Below are positions 8,202-16,821 of a stretch of DNA of 24,086 nucleotides, one piece after another. Both the position numbers and the translations under genes were made by a program. Below the pieces are notes generated by a model. The model was not told the origin of the DNA. It worked only from the letters and a program-made list of their open reading frames with translations, and searched no databases. The stretch is from JBOGDS01 sp050743075 (GTDB lineage: Bacteria > Actinomycetota > Actinomycetes > Jiangellales > Jiangellaceae): assembly GCA_050743075.1 (NCBI GenBank), contig JBOGDS010000056.1:1-24086 (forward strand). The letters run 5' to 3'. Within the stretch, counting starts at the first letter, position 1, and each line of letters opens with the position of its first letter.

Positions 8202-8552
8202 ATGGAGATCATCAAACTCGCCTGGGTGGGTACACGAACAGATAGGGCAGAGTCCACAGTGGAGTTCGTCCGCGACGTCCTGGGCCTGCGACTGGCGTCG
8301 GAGCACGATGGATTTTGGATGTTGCAGTTACCTGACGGCAGCAAGGTCGAGGTGTTCGGTCCGGAGAGCCCAGTCAATCGGCACTTCACGACGGGCCCCG
8401 TAGCGGGTTTCCTGGTGAACGATATTCTCAGTGCCGCAGCAGAGCTCGGGTCGGCTGGGGTTGAGATCTTGCTTGGCCCAGAAGCCGACGACAGTGGTAA
8501 TGCGTGGGTGCATGTTCGTGCACCCGATGGATACATCTACGAGTTCACGTAG
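8202..8552 (+). CDS. VOC-family (glyoxalase/bleomycin-resistance fold) protein
   Basis: A 116-residue protein with the two beta-alpha-beta-beta-beta units of the vicinal-oxygen-chelate fold. The first unit has TVEFVRDVLGLRLASEHDG and the strand SKVEVFGP; the second has VAGFLVNDILSAAAELGSAG and ends in APDGYIYEFT, where the Glu is the usual metal ligand. Members include glyoxalases, extradiol dioxygenases and antibiotic-binding proteins; the specific role cannot be told. ATG 8202 has AGAGGA a little far upstream (12 bases). It stands alone and converges on the alcohol dehydrogenase gene across 195 bases in which I see nothing recognisable. Confidence 0.88.
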   Translation: MEIIKLAWVGTRTDRAESTVEFVRDVLGLRLASEHDGFWMLQLPDGSKVEVFGPESPVNRHFTTGPVAGFLVNDILSAAAELGSAGVEILLGPEADDSGNAWVHVRAPDGYIYEFT

Positions 8553-8747
8553 GACCCTGGAGTCTCCCGACCGCACTGAGACTGAAGAGCGCCTATTGGA
8601 GAGCCATCGCGCGGCGTATGTGCGGGCCCGGTTGTGCTCGACGTAGACCCCCGGCTCCGCCATCCCGCCGAGTCCGGCGGCTGATCAGCAGTCGTAGCAG
8701 CGGTATCACCGGCGAGGACGAGGAGCGGCCGTAGCTCTTCGCGGCTT

Positions 8748-9785
8748 CTACCCGGCCGCCGTGGGGACCAGGATGCCGCGGCCGCGCAGTCGGCCGGCGT
8801 CGAGGTCGTCGATGGCGTCGTTGACCGCGTCCAAGGGGTAGGTCTGGGTGAGCAAGGTGACCCGGTCGGCGGCATTGAGCGCCATCAGCTCGACGAGGTC
8901 GTTGTAACTGCCCACGAGGTTCCCCACGACGTTGCGCTCGGTGGAGATCACGTCGATGGTCGCGATGTCGACCGTGCCGCCGTACCCGATGACGAAGTCG
9001 CTACCTGCCCGGTGCGTCATCGCCCAGCTGTCCCGCTCGGCGCCGTTCTCCCCGACGAAGTCCAGGACCACTTCGGCACCCTTGCCGTCGGTCAGCTCGA
9101 GGACCCGGTCCACGTGTTTGCCGTCGACGAGGACCGTCTCGTCCGCTCCCCAGTCACGGGTGAGGTCGAGGGCGTCCTGCTTGGGGTCGAGGACCACGAT
9201 GCGGGTGGCGCTCGTCGCCCGCAGGCACTGGATACCGATATGGCCGAGGCCGCCGGCGCCCATCACGACGCAGGTGCTGCCCGGGTGCAGCAGTCGCACC
9301 GCCTTCTTCACGGCGTGGTACGCCGTGAGGCCGGCGTCGGCCAGCGCAGCGACGGCCGCCGGTTCGATCCCGGGGGCGAGCTTGACCACCGAGCGGGCTG
9401 AGGTCCGGATGAGGTCGGCCATGCCGCCGTCGGAGTCCATGCCGGGGAACGCGCTCGCCTCGCAGTGCATGTCGTCGCCGGCCCGACAGGCCCGGCAGAA
9501 GCCGCATGTCGCCTGTGGGTGGAGGATCACGGCGTCGCCGGGCTGCACGTGCTCCACCGCGGGTCCGACCGCGTGGATCCAGCCGGCGTTCTCGTGGCCC
9601 ATGGTGTACGGCAGCGCGACGTTGCTCTTTTCGGCCCATTGACCCTCGATGATGTGCAGGTCGGTACGGCACAGTCCCGCGCCTCCCACCCGGACCACCA
9701 CGTCGTACGGGCCGCTGGCCTCGGGCTCCGCAACCTCCTCGACGACGGGACGCTCCTCGTACCCGTGCAACCGAACCGCCTTCAT
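8748..9785 (-). CDS. NAD(P)-dependent zinc alcohol dehydrogenase
   Basis: A 345-residue medium-chain dehydrogenase, full length for the family. Catalytic zinc ligands appear as Cys39 (GLCRTDLH), His64-Glu65 (GHENAG) and Asp150 region (LADAGLTAYHA). The structural zinc loop is CGFCRAC with a fourth Cys (94, 97, 100, 108). The Rossmann motif GAGGLGHIG is at 176-184, and an Asp about 20 residues later (VVLDPKQ) favours NAD over NADP. It oxidises an unknown alcohol, or reduces the matching aldehyde. GGGAGG four bases upstream supports ATG 9785; GTG 9788 immediately before it is the alternative. It is divergent from the SnoaL-like gene. Confidence 0.93.
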   Translation of the reverse strand: MKAVRLHGYEERPVVEEVAEPEASGPYDVVVRVGGAGLCRTDLHIIEGQWAEKSNVALPYTMGHENAGWIHAVGPAVEHVQPGDAVILHPQATCGFCRACRAGDDMHCEASAFPGMDSDGGMADLIRTSARSVVKLAPGIEPAAVAALADAGLTAYHAVKKAVRLLHPGSTCVVMGAGGLGHIGIQCLRATSATRIVVLDPKQDALDLTRDWGADETVLVDGKHVDRVLELTDGKGAEVVLDFVGENGAERDSWAMTHRAGSDFVIGYGGTVDIATIDVISTERNVVGNLVGSYNDLVELMALNAADRVTLLTQTYPLDAVNDAIDDLDAGRLRGRGILVPTAAG

Positions 9786-9943
9786 CACGCCTCCCGTCCA
9801 GGCTGGACGATGTCCCGGTCGTCCTTCGTCAGCATGTAGGCAAGCACGACCAGGGCGTCCGCACCAGAGCCCTCGGACCCTTCCCGGAGCCGGCGGGTCG
9901 GCGGAGAATCATCGGCGTCGGTACCGAGCGAAAGGGGACGACC

Positions 9944-10288
9944 ATGGCAGCACGCACTCCGGAAGAGGTATTCGCACACCACGGGCAGGCGTTGGGCGCC
10001 GAGGATCTCGAGGACATCGTCGCCGACTACACCGACGACGCGATCCTCGTCGTGCAGAAGAAGACCTACCGCGGCAAGGACGGTGCCCGGGAGGTCTTCA
10101 CCCAACTGCTCAGCGACGTTCCCCAGGCGCAGTGGGAGATCGAGACGGTCTTCGCCGACGACGTGCTCTACCTGGAGTGGAAAGCCACCGGTGGCGGCCG
10201 CAGGGTCGAGGACGGCATCGACACCTTCATCTTCCAGGACGGCATGATCCGCGTGCAGACCGTCGTCTACACGGTCCAGCCAGCCTGA
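9944..10288 (+). CDS. SnoaL/NTF2-like protein
   Basis: A 114-residue cone-fold protein: an N-terminal helix EEVFAHHGQALGAEDLEDIV, the strand DYTDDAILVV, a typical helix GAREVFTQLL and the closing strands DDVLYLEWKATG and DGIDTFIFQDGMI, ending VQTVVYTV. This is the SnoaL-like/NTF2 superfamily, which covers isomerases, cyclases and proteins of unknown role. GGGGAC lies a few bases before ATG 9944. The gap from the divergent alcohol dehydrogenase is 158 bases, so shared regulation is possible but not shown. Function is not assignable. Confidence 0.85.
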   Translation: MAARTPEEVFAHHGQALGAEDLEDIVADYTDDAILVVQKKTYRGKDGAREVFTQLLSDVPQAQWEIETVFADDVLYLEWKATGGGRRVEDGIDTFIFQDGMIRVQTVVYTVQPA

Positions 10289-10421
10289 GCCACGATCTTC
10301 CGCCGGACGCGAGGCAGCCGGGGCTGAGGTCTGGCGACCTGTCCGGTGGGCCGCTGTCGCGCGCCAGCGATGTAGGAAACGTGTAGTCAGTTACAGGTCG
10401 TGTTTCCTCGGGAGTGAAGCC

Positions 10422-10520
10422 GACGTCCGCCGATGGATCGCCCGGCCAGGCATGGCGCAGGCCATGGAGCACCTCGTCGCGCTCGGGCACCGGTCGATCG
10501 TCTGGCTGGGGGCCGCGTGA
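10422..10520 (+). pseudogene. LacI-family regulator fragment
   Basis: A short open stretch reads GMAQAMEHLVALGHRSIVWL, ending in TGA at 10518-10520. It matches the conserved segment in LacI/PurR ligand-binding domains just after the linker strand ([G/A]-x-x-x-A-[M/V]-x-H-L-[V/I]-x-L-G-H-R-x-I). Neither the helix-turn-helix nor the rest of the sugar-binding domain is nearby. It is a scrap of about 30 residues joined directly to a dehydrogenase tail. Confidence 0.5.
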
Positions 10521-10529
10521 GGCTTCCTG

Positions 10530-10760
10530 GTGCGACGAGGGCTACGGATCATCGGTTCGATCATCTACGACCACCCTGGCGACTTCGTCGAAACCCGCAG
10601 AGCGCTGGCGTCCGCCGCAGTTCCGGTTCAGCGGACGGTGGGCGCCGGCATCCCTGCCGACCTCGCCGCCACGGCGTTCGAACAGGCCCGGCGTTTGCCA
10701 ACCAAGTCGTGGATCGACCTCACCGACTGGTGGGATCAAGGACCCCTGCGTACCACCTGA
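10530..10760 (+). pseudogene. Zinc-type alcohol dehydrogenase, C-terminal fragment
   Basis: The 76-residue frame contains GLRIIGSIIYDHPGDF, then AFEQARRLPTKSWIDLTDWW. This is the C-terminal part of the catalytic domain of medium-chain dehydrogenases, where [I/V]-x-G-S-x-x-Y-x-x-x-D-F and a helix with AFEQA are usual. No cofactor domain, zinc site or ribosome site is present. It is not homologous end to end with the intact dehydrogenase at 8748-9785, so it is a remnant of another gene. The 159 bases that follow up to the cupin gene show nothing recognisable except the cupin ribosome site. Confidence 0.6.
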
Positions 10761-10919
10761 CCGCTGATGGCAACACTTGGCAACCCGTTGTCGCCGTGAC
10801 TTCGCAGCTCGTACGTTGACCGACATGGCGAGCAACGCGTGAGCCGCGGCTCACGCATTCGGGTCACTCGAACATCCGGGGAGATTAGCCAGGGCTGAGT
10901 CGACGGAGGAGCGTCAACG

Positions 10920-11293
10920 ATGGTGCATGTCATTCGAGCCTTCAGGGATTCGAACCCGGTCTGGCTCGGGCTTGAGACTGACGGTCAGCGGCGCAAGGTC
11001 TCAAGGTCGTCGATGAAGAGCTCCGACACAGCGAGTTCCTGACCTCTGCCCTCACCCTCTTCGAGCCGGGGGAATCCAGCTCCCTGCACAACCACCCCGA
11101 ATCGGAAGAGATCAACTTCGTCGTCAGGGGCACTGGTGAGGTGCTCACGGCAGGCGGACAACGCATCCCCTTCGAGCCGAACACCTTTATGTTCATTCCG
11201 AAGGGGGAGCCCCACCGGCATGTCAACACCGGCACCGAGCCACTGTGGCTTGTATTCGTCTATGGTCCACACGGGAACCTGCCGCAGGCCTGA
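10920..11293 (+). pseudogene. Cupin-domain protein with one frameshift
   Basis: GGAGG at 10905-10909 precedes ATG 10920, and the first frame reads VIRAFRDSNPVWLGLETDGQ then RRKV. At about 11001 the reading must move by one base (one base missing near GGTCTCAAG) to continue LKVVDEELRHSEFLTSALTL, the metal-binding HNHPESEEINFVV, FIPKGEPHRHVN and LWLVFVYGPHG to the stop at 11291-11293. Joined, these make a complete ~124-residue cupin with two conserved motifs, HxH-x4-E and a later His. The intact ribosome site and full-length second part suggest a recent lesion or a sequencing error. The substrate is unknown. Confidence 0.7.
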
Positions 11294-11337
11294 CCAGCTG
11301 CTCTTGACCACTGGCCCCGATCTTTCACCAGTTGGTG

Positions 11338-12015
11338 TCAGAACTGCCACTCCCAGCCGCCGGCAGGGTCGGCCCACCATGGGCGGAAGACGAGGACGCC
11401 CGAGGTGTGCTCGGTGTCGAAGGCGATCTTGCCGGTGATGGTCTGGGCCGGGCCGACCTCGGGCGGCATCGCGTCTGACTCGGCCAGGCACGTGAAGGCC
11501 GCCATCGTGCCGTTGTCGGCCTCGACGGCATCGTCCGGGCCGACGATCCTGAAGTCGAGCCGGCTCACATCGATGGTCGGCGTGAGCGTGACGTCGACGA
11601 GCTCCGGGCTGGTTGACATCGTCAACGAGGCGACGAGCATGTGCCCTCGCTCGGGTGCCACGGCCGACCCCGAGGTGCACGTGCCGTCGACCGCGATCTC
11701 GTCCACCGCGAAATCCACCGCAGGCACGCCGTCGGCAGACGCCACCGCGCTCGCTCTCTCCCCGACCTCCGTGTCCACGGTGTCGCGCCGGATGGCCTCG
11801 CCGCTCTCCGGTGGCGAAGTCTCCGCTGTGGGTTCCGACGTGGACGGCTCCGGGCTCGGCGACGTGGTTCCGGCGTCGGTCGTGACGTCGGGCGATGGTG
11901 CGACCGATGTCCCCGCCTCGGCGTCACCGTTGTCGCCGTCGTCGGCGCTGTCGGAACCCGAGCAGGCGACGGCCAAGACGACGATCAGCGCGGACAGCAC
12001 GGGCGCGCGGTTCAT
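11338..12015 (-). CDS. Secreted lipoprotein, DUF4352-like C-terminal domain
   Basis: A 225-residue exported lipoprotein. From ATG 12015 it has a short basic N-terminus, a hydrophobic core and the lipobox LAVAC (Cys18), followed by a ~70-residue low-complexity linker rich in Ser, Thr, Pro, Asp and Glu. The C-terminal domain (about 90-225) contains RGHMLVASLTMSTSPEL and ends in GVLVFRPWWADPAGGWEW; the arrangement recalls DUF4352/telokin-like Ig-fold domains of actinobacterial lipoproteins, which is a tentative link. GGGGAAG five bases upstream supports ATG 12015 over the longer frame opening at 12048. It should be anchored on the outer face of the membrane. Function unknown. Confidence 0.85.
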   Translation of the reverse strand: MNRAPVLSALIVVLAVACSGSDSADDGDNGDAEAGTSVAPSPDVTTDAGTTSPSPEPSTSEPTAETSPPESGEAIRRDTVDTEVGERASAVASADGVPAVDFAVDEIAVDGTCTSGSAVAPERGHMLVASLTMSTSPELVDVTLTPTIDVSRLDFRIVGPDDAVEADNGTMAAFTCLAESDAMPPEVGPAQTITGKIAFDTEHTSGVLVFRPWWADPAGGWEWQF

Positions 12016-12275
12016 GCGACTTCCCCTGTGGCGGAGAGTGGTGAACACGGCACGACTCTAGGCACGACCCGTCGCAGAGCGCGACAGCCCCACCGCGCTC
12101 GCCCCTTCTTGATCCGTGTAACCGTGGCCGTTGCGTCCGGGGGTGCTCGTAGAGTCCCGGCACCCCGGTCGGCCGGTGAGCCTCGGTGGGGGGTACGGGA
12201 ACACCGGTCGGCCGGCGGTCCGACAAGGTCTCGTCGCCCCACAGGTCCGGAGACGAGCCCGGGAGGGAGGCGGCG

Positions 12276-12482
12276 ATGGTGCTATGCGTGCCGCAAACGG
12301 CCGCGGTTCACGACCTGGCGACCGAAATCGAGGCGGGCGAGTACCCACGGGCAGTGCTGCGCGCCGTCGCGACGATCCCTGCGGGACAGGCTCAACCCGT
12401 CACGGCTTGCGCGCCACGGCGCCATGCGCGTCAATCGGCTCGACCTTGCCGACGTCGGCGGTGTCCTGGCGCCAGTGCGTGA
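12276..12482 (+). CDS. Small hypothetical protein, possibly truncated
   Basis: A 68-residue frame with an excellent ribosome site: GGAGG five bases before ATG 12276. The first ~40 residues (VPQTAAVHDLATEIEAGEYP and RAVLRAVATIPAGQAQ) have normal amphipathic helical composition. The last ~28 are Arg-rich and overlap, antisense, the end of the convergent methyltransferase gene by 83 bases. I recognise no family. The change in composition suggests that the original 3' part was lost or frameshifted. The 260 bases between the lipoprotein start and this gene hold two copies of CCGGTCGGCCGG (near 12169 and 12207) but no gene. Confidence 0.4.
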   Translation: MVLCVPQTAAVHDLATEIEAGEYPRAVLRAVATIPAGQAQPVTACAPRRHARQSARPCRRRRCPGASA

Positions 12483-13221
12483 TGGGCACTAGGCCGGGAT
12501 CCACCATCTCCAGGCCTTCGAAGCACCGGCCGAGCTCCTCGAGGCTGCGCAGGTTGTAGGGGATGGCCCCGCTCTCTGCGAGCTTCGCGCCGCCCTCGGC
12601 AATGGCCTCGCCGGTGGCGGTGCCATCCCACAGCACCATGTAGCTGCCGGACGGGACGGCGGCCATCACCCGCGCCACGATGGAAAGCAACTCGTCGAAG
12701 TCGACGACGTAGCCGAGCACACCCATGAACATGACCGCGACCGGCTGACTGAAGTCCAGCACGTTGCGGGCATCGGCGATGATCAGGTCCGGGTCGTGGA
12801 AGTCGGCGTCCACGTACGTGGTCACTCCCTGAGAAGTGGTGTTGACCAGCAGGGCGCGGGCATGCACCAGCACCAGCGGGTCGTTGTCGACGTAGACGAT
12901 CCGGGACTCGGGCGCGATTAGCTGGGCGACCTCGTGGGTGTTCTGCATCGTGGGCAGACCGGTGCCGATGTCAAGGAACTGATGCACCCCGGCCTCACCG
13001 GCCAGGAAACGCACAGCTCGGATGAGGAAGCGCCGCGACTGCGCGGCCATGGTGACGATGTCCGGGTACACCTCGGCGACGGCGTCCCCGGCGGCGCGGT
13101 CCGCCTCGTAGTTGTCCTTGCCGCCCATCCAGTAGTTCCAGATCCGTGCCGCGTGCGGCACCTCAACCTTGAGCTTGTCGGCCAGTTCGAAGGGCGGGTT
13201 GGTGTACTGCTCGTCGGCCAT
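12400..13221 (-). CDS. SAM-dependent methyltransferase, DUF574/Methyltransf_19 family
   Basis: A 273-residue protein with the hallmarks of PF04672. Near the N-terminus are the signature ARIWNYWMGGKDNYEADR (about 25-42) and PDIVTMAAQSRRFLIRAVR. The SAM-binding loop FLDIGTGLPT is at about 82-91, followed by the acidic VYVDNDPLVL (about 109-118) at the end of the second strand. The family is large in actinobacteria and its substrates are unknown. GGAG seven bases before ATG 13221 fixes the start. It is divergent from the nuclease-helicase gene across 228 bases, and its 3' end overlaps the small plus-strand frame. Confidence 0.93.
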   Translation of the reverse strand: MADEQYTNPPFELADKLKVEVPHAARIWNYWMGGKDNYEADRAAGDAVAEVYPDIVTMAAQSRRFLIRAVRFLAGEAGVHQFLDIGTGLPTMQNTHEVAQLIAPESRIVYVDNDPLVLVHARALLVNTTSQGVTTYVDADFHDPDLIIADARNVLDFSQPVAVMFMGVLGYVVDFDELLSIVARVMAAVPSGSYMVLWDGTATGEAIAEGGAKLAESGAIPYNLRSLEELGRCFEGLEMVDPGLVPITHWRQDTADVGKVEPIDAHGAVARKP

Positions 13222-13261
13222 GTCCAGGCTCCAATGCGAGGGGTTTCCAGGATGTCGGAAG

Positions 13262-13267
13262 ATCATA
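13262..13267 (-). promoter_or_regulatory. Candidate -10 element of the methyltransferase gene
   Basis: On the minus strand TATGAT lies 40 bases before the ATG, one change from TATAAT. The hexamer 17 bases further upstream (CTGGTG) is a poor -35. It is the only AT-rich hexamer I could place in the 228-base divergent gap. Confidence 0.35.
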
Positions 13268-13449
13268 CGTCTCTCAACCACACACACCAGGCAGGCGAGG
13301 TGTGGTCCTCCCGTCGCCTGGCGCGCCACTCCTGCGGCAGTCGAGGCCGCGGAGTCGGCGCCGTCCGCCGGCTGACCGACGTCGCCCCCGATCCTGCGAT
13401 GTGTCCGTGGCGCACGGCATGATCGGGTCCTGAGCAAGGGGGTGAGCAC

Positions 13450-16400
13450 GTGTACGTCGCCAAGCAGCGGCTGGTGCTGAGCCCGACCGACCTCGTCGGG
13501 CATCTCGCCTGCCCGCACCTGACGTCGCTGAACCGTGACGTCGCCCTCGGTGTGCGGCAACGGCCGGGCGGCGACGATCCCGGCGCCGACGTCGTCCGCC
13601 GGCTCGGCGACGAACACGAGCGAGCCGTCCTCGACGAGATGCGCACCGCCCTCTCCGTCGTCGAGATCCCGTTCGACGGCGACCTCAGGGCGGCCGAGCG
13701 GCTGACCGTCGACGCCATGAAGGTGGGCGCCGACCGCATCTACCAGGCCACCTTCTTCGACGGACGGTGGCGCGGCCACGCCGACTTCCTGGTTCGCAAC
13801 GACCGCCGGCCCAGCGCACTCGGCCTCTGGTCGTACGACATCGCCGACACCAAGCTCGCCCGCCATCTCAAGGTGGGCGCCCTCATCCAGATGGGCATCT
13901 ACGCCCGCCGGCTCGAACAGCTCCAGGGCATCGCCCCCGAGACGCTCACCGTCATCCTCGGCACGAAAGAGCACGTCAGCGTCCCCTACGTCGACGTCGC
14001 CGCCTACACGCGGCGTGCGGCGGCCGACTTCGAAGGTTGGCTGGACGACGTGCCCACGACCTACCCGGTCCGCGTCCAGCACTGCGCGATCTGCCCCTGG
14101 GCGGAGCAATGCCAGCAGCGGTGGCACACCGACGACGACCTCGTGCTCGTCCCGCATCTGCGTCGCGACCAGCGGCTACGGTTCCGTGACGCCGGCATCG
14201 CGTCGGTAGAACAGCTCGCCGCCGCGCCGGAACCGCGGCTCGCCGCCGTCGGCTCCGTCGGCAGCGCTACCAAGCGCCGGCTCGTGGCCCAGGCAAGGCT
14301 GCAGGTCGCCTCCCGCAGCCTCGACGTGCCGCCGCACGAACCAATTCTTCCCGTCGTGCTCCGCCACGGCCTCGCCCTGCTGCCCGAGCCCGACGCCGGC
14401 GACCTGTTCCTCGACCTCGAGGGCGACCCGTTCTACGGCGACCAGGGGCTCGAGTACCTGTGGGGCATCTCCGACACCGCCGACGACTTCACCGCCCGGT
14501 GGGCGCACGACCCGACAGCCGAGCGCAGCGCCTTCGAGCAGACCGTCGACCACCTGCTGGCCGCGTGGGAACGCCACCCTGGCATGCACGTCTACCACTA
14601 CGCGTCGTACGAGCCCAGCAAGCTGAAGAGCCTGTCCCAGCGGTACGGCAGCCGGATCGACGAAGTCGACGCGCTGCTCCGCGGGGAACGGCTCATCGAC
14701 CTCTACGCCGTTGTCTCGCAGGGCCTGCGCATCGGCACCGAGTCGTACTCGATCAAGGCACTCGAGGCGCTCTACGATCCGGCCGGCCGCGACGGCGCCG
14801 AGGTCAAGGACGCCGGCGCCAGCATCATCGAGTACGAACGCTGGCGGCGGGACGGCGACCGGTCGATCCTCGACGCCATCGGGTCGTACAACCGCGACGA
14901 CTGCGTCAGCACCCGCCGCCTGCGCGACTGGCTCGAAGCGCGCCGCCACGAGCTGGCCGAGGCCGGGCACGACGTCCCGAGGCCCGAGCACGTGCTCGCG
15001 TCGCCGGCCGACCATCGGCGCGAGCCCGACCCCGAGTTCGTCGCCGTCGAATCGACGCTCACCGACGGCATCGCGGTCGATCCGGCGGACCGGACGACCG
15101 ACGAGCGCGCCCGGGTGCTGCTGGCCCACCTGCTCGAGTGGCACCGCCGCGAGAACCGCGCGGAGTGGTGGGAGTACTTCCGGGTCCGCAAGCTCACCCT
15201 CGAGGAGTTGGAGGAGGAGCCGACGACGCTCGGCGGGCTGCGCGACGGCGCCCTCGTCCGCACCGAGAAGCGCTCGGGTGTCTGGCGCTACAGCGTGCCG
15301 CCGCAGGAGTGCAAGCTCCGCGTCGGCGACCGCGTCGACCACGCCAACCCGGACGGTGGCAGCAGCCTGCTGGCCGGTCTCAACCTCGAGCAGGGCTGGG
15401 TCGAGCTCAAGCGCGCCCTGAAGAACGAGCGGTTCCACCCGGTCGGGCTGCTGCCCTCAGACCCGGTCCCTACCAAGGAACCCGCCGCTGCCTTGCTCCG
15501 GGTCGGACGCTGGGTGGCCGACCACGGCATCGACGCCGACGGCCCCTACCGCGGCGTCCGCGACCTCCTGCTCGGCCGCGCTCCGCGGCTGGCCGAGGAC
15601 GTCCCCCTGAGCCGCGACGGCGAGGGCGGGTCCGAAGCACTCTGCCGGGTCGCGCCTGTTCTCGACGGTGCCCTGCCGGTCCAGGGCCCGCCCGGCTCGG
15701 GGAAGACCTACGCCGGATCGCACGCGATCGTCGAGCTGGTCCGCACCGGCCGCACGGTCGGCATCACTGCGCTCAGCCACCGGGTCATCACCAACCTGCT
15801 CGAGGCCGTCATGCGGGTCGACGGCGACGGCGGCCGCATCGTGCACGCCGTCCAGAAGGCCGCAGAAGGGCAGGCCACCACCCACGGCCGCGTGACCGTC
15901 ACCGACAACAACGCCGACGTCGAGACGGCCATCGCCACCGGCGCCGCCAACGTCGTCGCCGGCACGCAGTGGCTGTTCGCCCGCCCTGGCGTCCACGTCG
16001 ACGTCCTGGTGGTCGACGAGGCCGGCCAGCTCTCGCTCGCCAACACGGTCGCGGCCGGCGCAGCAGCCGACGCCGTGATCCTGCTCGGCGACCCGCAGCA
16101 GCTGCCGCAGCCCGCGCAGGGCGTCCACCCCGAGGGAGCCGATGCCTCCGCGCTCGAGCACGTCCTCGGCGAGCTCGACACCGTGCCACCCGATCGCGGC
16201 CTGTTCCTCGCCACGACCCGACGCATGCACCCAGCCGTCTGCGCACCGGTCTCGGAGCTGTCGTACGAGAGCCGGCTCCACCCGCACCCGGGCCTGGAGC
16301 ACCAGCTGGTCGGCGGCGAGGACGAGCTCGCCGGCGCCGGGCTGCGCTGGCGCCCCGTCGACCACATCGGCCGGTCGGTCGAGTCACCCGAGGAGGTCGA

Positions 16401-16809
16401 CATCGTCGCGTCGCTGGTCGAGTGCCTCACCGGGCGCCCGTGGACCGACGCCAAGGGCGCGGAGCACGTGATCCGCCGCGACGAGATCCTCGTCGTCGCG
16501 CCCTACAACGCGCAGGTCGCCCGGTTGCTGGCCCGTCTCGACGGACGGGCCAGGGTCGGCACCGTCGACAAGTTCCAGGGCCAGCAGGCGCCTGTCGTCA
16601 TCGTCTCGCTGACGACGTCTTCTGCGACGGACGCCCCGCGCGGCGTCCACTTCGTCGCCAACCGCAACCGCCTCAACGTGGCCGTGTCACGGGCCCGTTC
16701 GCTCGCGATCCTGGTCGGCAGTCCCGCTCTGATGTCCTCGCCCGTCGTCAGCCTCGAGCAGCTTCAGGGCGTCAACGCGCTCTGCCGCCTGGTCGAGGCC
16801 GCGAGCTGA
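13450..16809 (+). CDS. TM0106-family RecB/Cas4-like nuclease, DEDD exonuclease and SF1 helicase fusion
   Basis: A 1119-residue three-part enzyme. (1) Residues ~1-230: Cas4/RecB-type nuclease with D112 (GHADF), D133-x-K135 (ADTKLA), Q147-x3-Y151, and four cysteines (21, 212, 215, 221) placed as an iron-sulfur cluster. (2) ~315-500: RNase_H_2-type DEDD exonuclease with D322-x-E324 (LDLEGDP), ASYEPSKLK, D417 (LIDLYAV) and YNRDDC. (3) ~730-1119: SF1 Upf1/Dna2-like helicase with Walker A GPPGSGKT (746-753), DEAGQ (856-860), GDPQQLPQ, VDKFQGQQ and NVAVSRAR. All key residues are present. The layout resembles Dna2, implying DNA end processing in repair or defence. GTG 13450 follows AGGGGGTGAG. Substrate unproven. 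Confidence 0.92.
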   Translation: MYVAKQRLVLSPTDLVGHLACPHLTSLNRDVALGVRQRPGGDDPGADVVRRLGDEHERAVLDEMRTALSVVEIPFDGDLRAAERLTVDAMKVGADRIYQATFFDGRWRGHADFLVRNDRRPSALGLWSYDIADTKLARHLKVGALIQMGIYARRLEQLQGIAPETLTVILGTKEHVSVPYVDVAAYTRRAAADFEGWLDDVPTTYPVRVQHCAICPWAEQCQQRWHTDDDLVLVPHLRRDQRLRFRDAGIASVEQLAAAPEPRLAAVGSVGSATKRRLVAQARLQVASRSLDVPPHEPILPVVLRHGLALLPEPDAGDLFLDLEGDPFYGDQGLEYLWGISDTADDFTARWAHDPTAERSAFEQTVDHLLAAWERHPGMHVYHYASYEPSKLKSLSQRYGSRIDEVDALLRGERLIDLYAVVSQGLRIGTESYSIKALEALYDPAGRDGAEVKDAGASIIEYERWRRDGDRSILDAIGSYNRDDCVSTRRLRDWLEARRHELAEAGHDVPRPEHVLASPADHRREPDPEFVAVESTLTDGIAVDPADRTTDERARVLLAHLLEWHRRENRAEWWEYFRVRKLTLEELEEEPTTLGGLRDGALVRTEKRSGVWRYSVPPQECKLRVGDRVDHANPDGGSSLLAGLNLEQGWVELKRALKNERFHPVGLLPSDPVPTKEPAAALLRVGRWVADHGIDADGPYRGVRDLLLGRAPRLAEDVPLSRDGEGGSEALCRVAPVLDGALPVQGPPGSGKTYAGSHAIVELVRTGRTVGITALSHRVITNLLEAVMRVDGDGGRIVHAVQKAAEGQATTHGRVTVTDNNADVETAIATGAANVVAGTQWLFARPGVHVDVLVVDEAGQLSLANTVAAGAAADAVILLGDPQQLPQPAQGVHPEGADASALEHVLGELDTVPPDRGLFLATTRRMHPAVCAPVSELSYESRLHPHPGLEHQLVGGEDELAGAGLRWRPVDHIGRSVESPEEVDIVASLVECLTGRPWTDAKGAEHVIRRDEILVVAPYNAQVARLLARLDGRARVGTVDKFQGQQAPVVIVSLTTSSATDAPRGVHFVANRNRLNVAVSRARSLAILVGSPALMSSPVVSLEQLQGVNALCRLVEAAS

Positions 16810-16821
16810 GAGAACGCGTGT

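Noticed and set aside
10374..10407. Inverted repeat AGGAAAC...GTTTCCT with a 20-base spacer
   Set aside because: Arms are only seven bases with a long loop and no gene start or end that it clearly serves; chance cannot be excluded.
10935..10965. GGATTCGAACCC, resembling a tRNA T-arm on the minus strand
   Set aside because: The T-stem does not pair fully and no acceptor, D or anticodon arms are found in the flanks; it lies within the cupin coding sequence.
12160..12225. Two copies of CCGGTCGGCCGG
   Set aside because: Short GC-rich repeats are frequent by chance in such DNA and neither copy is placed like an operator.
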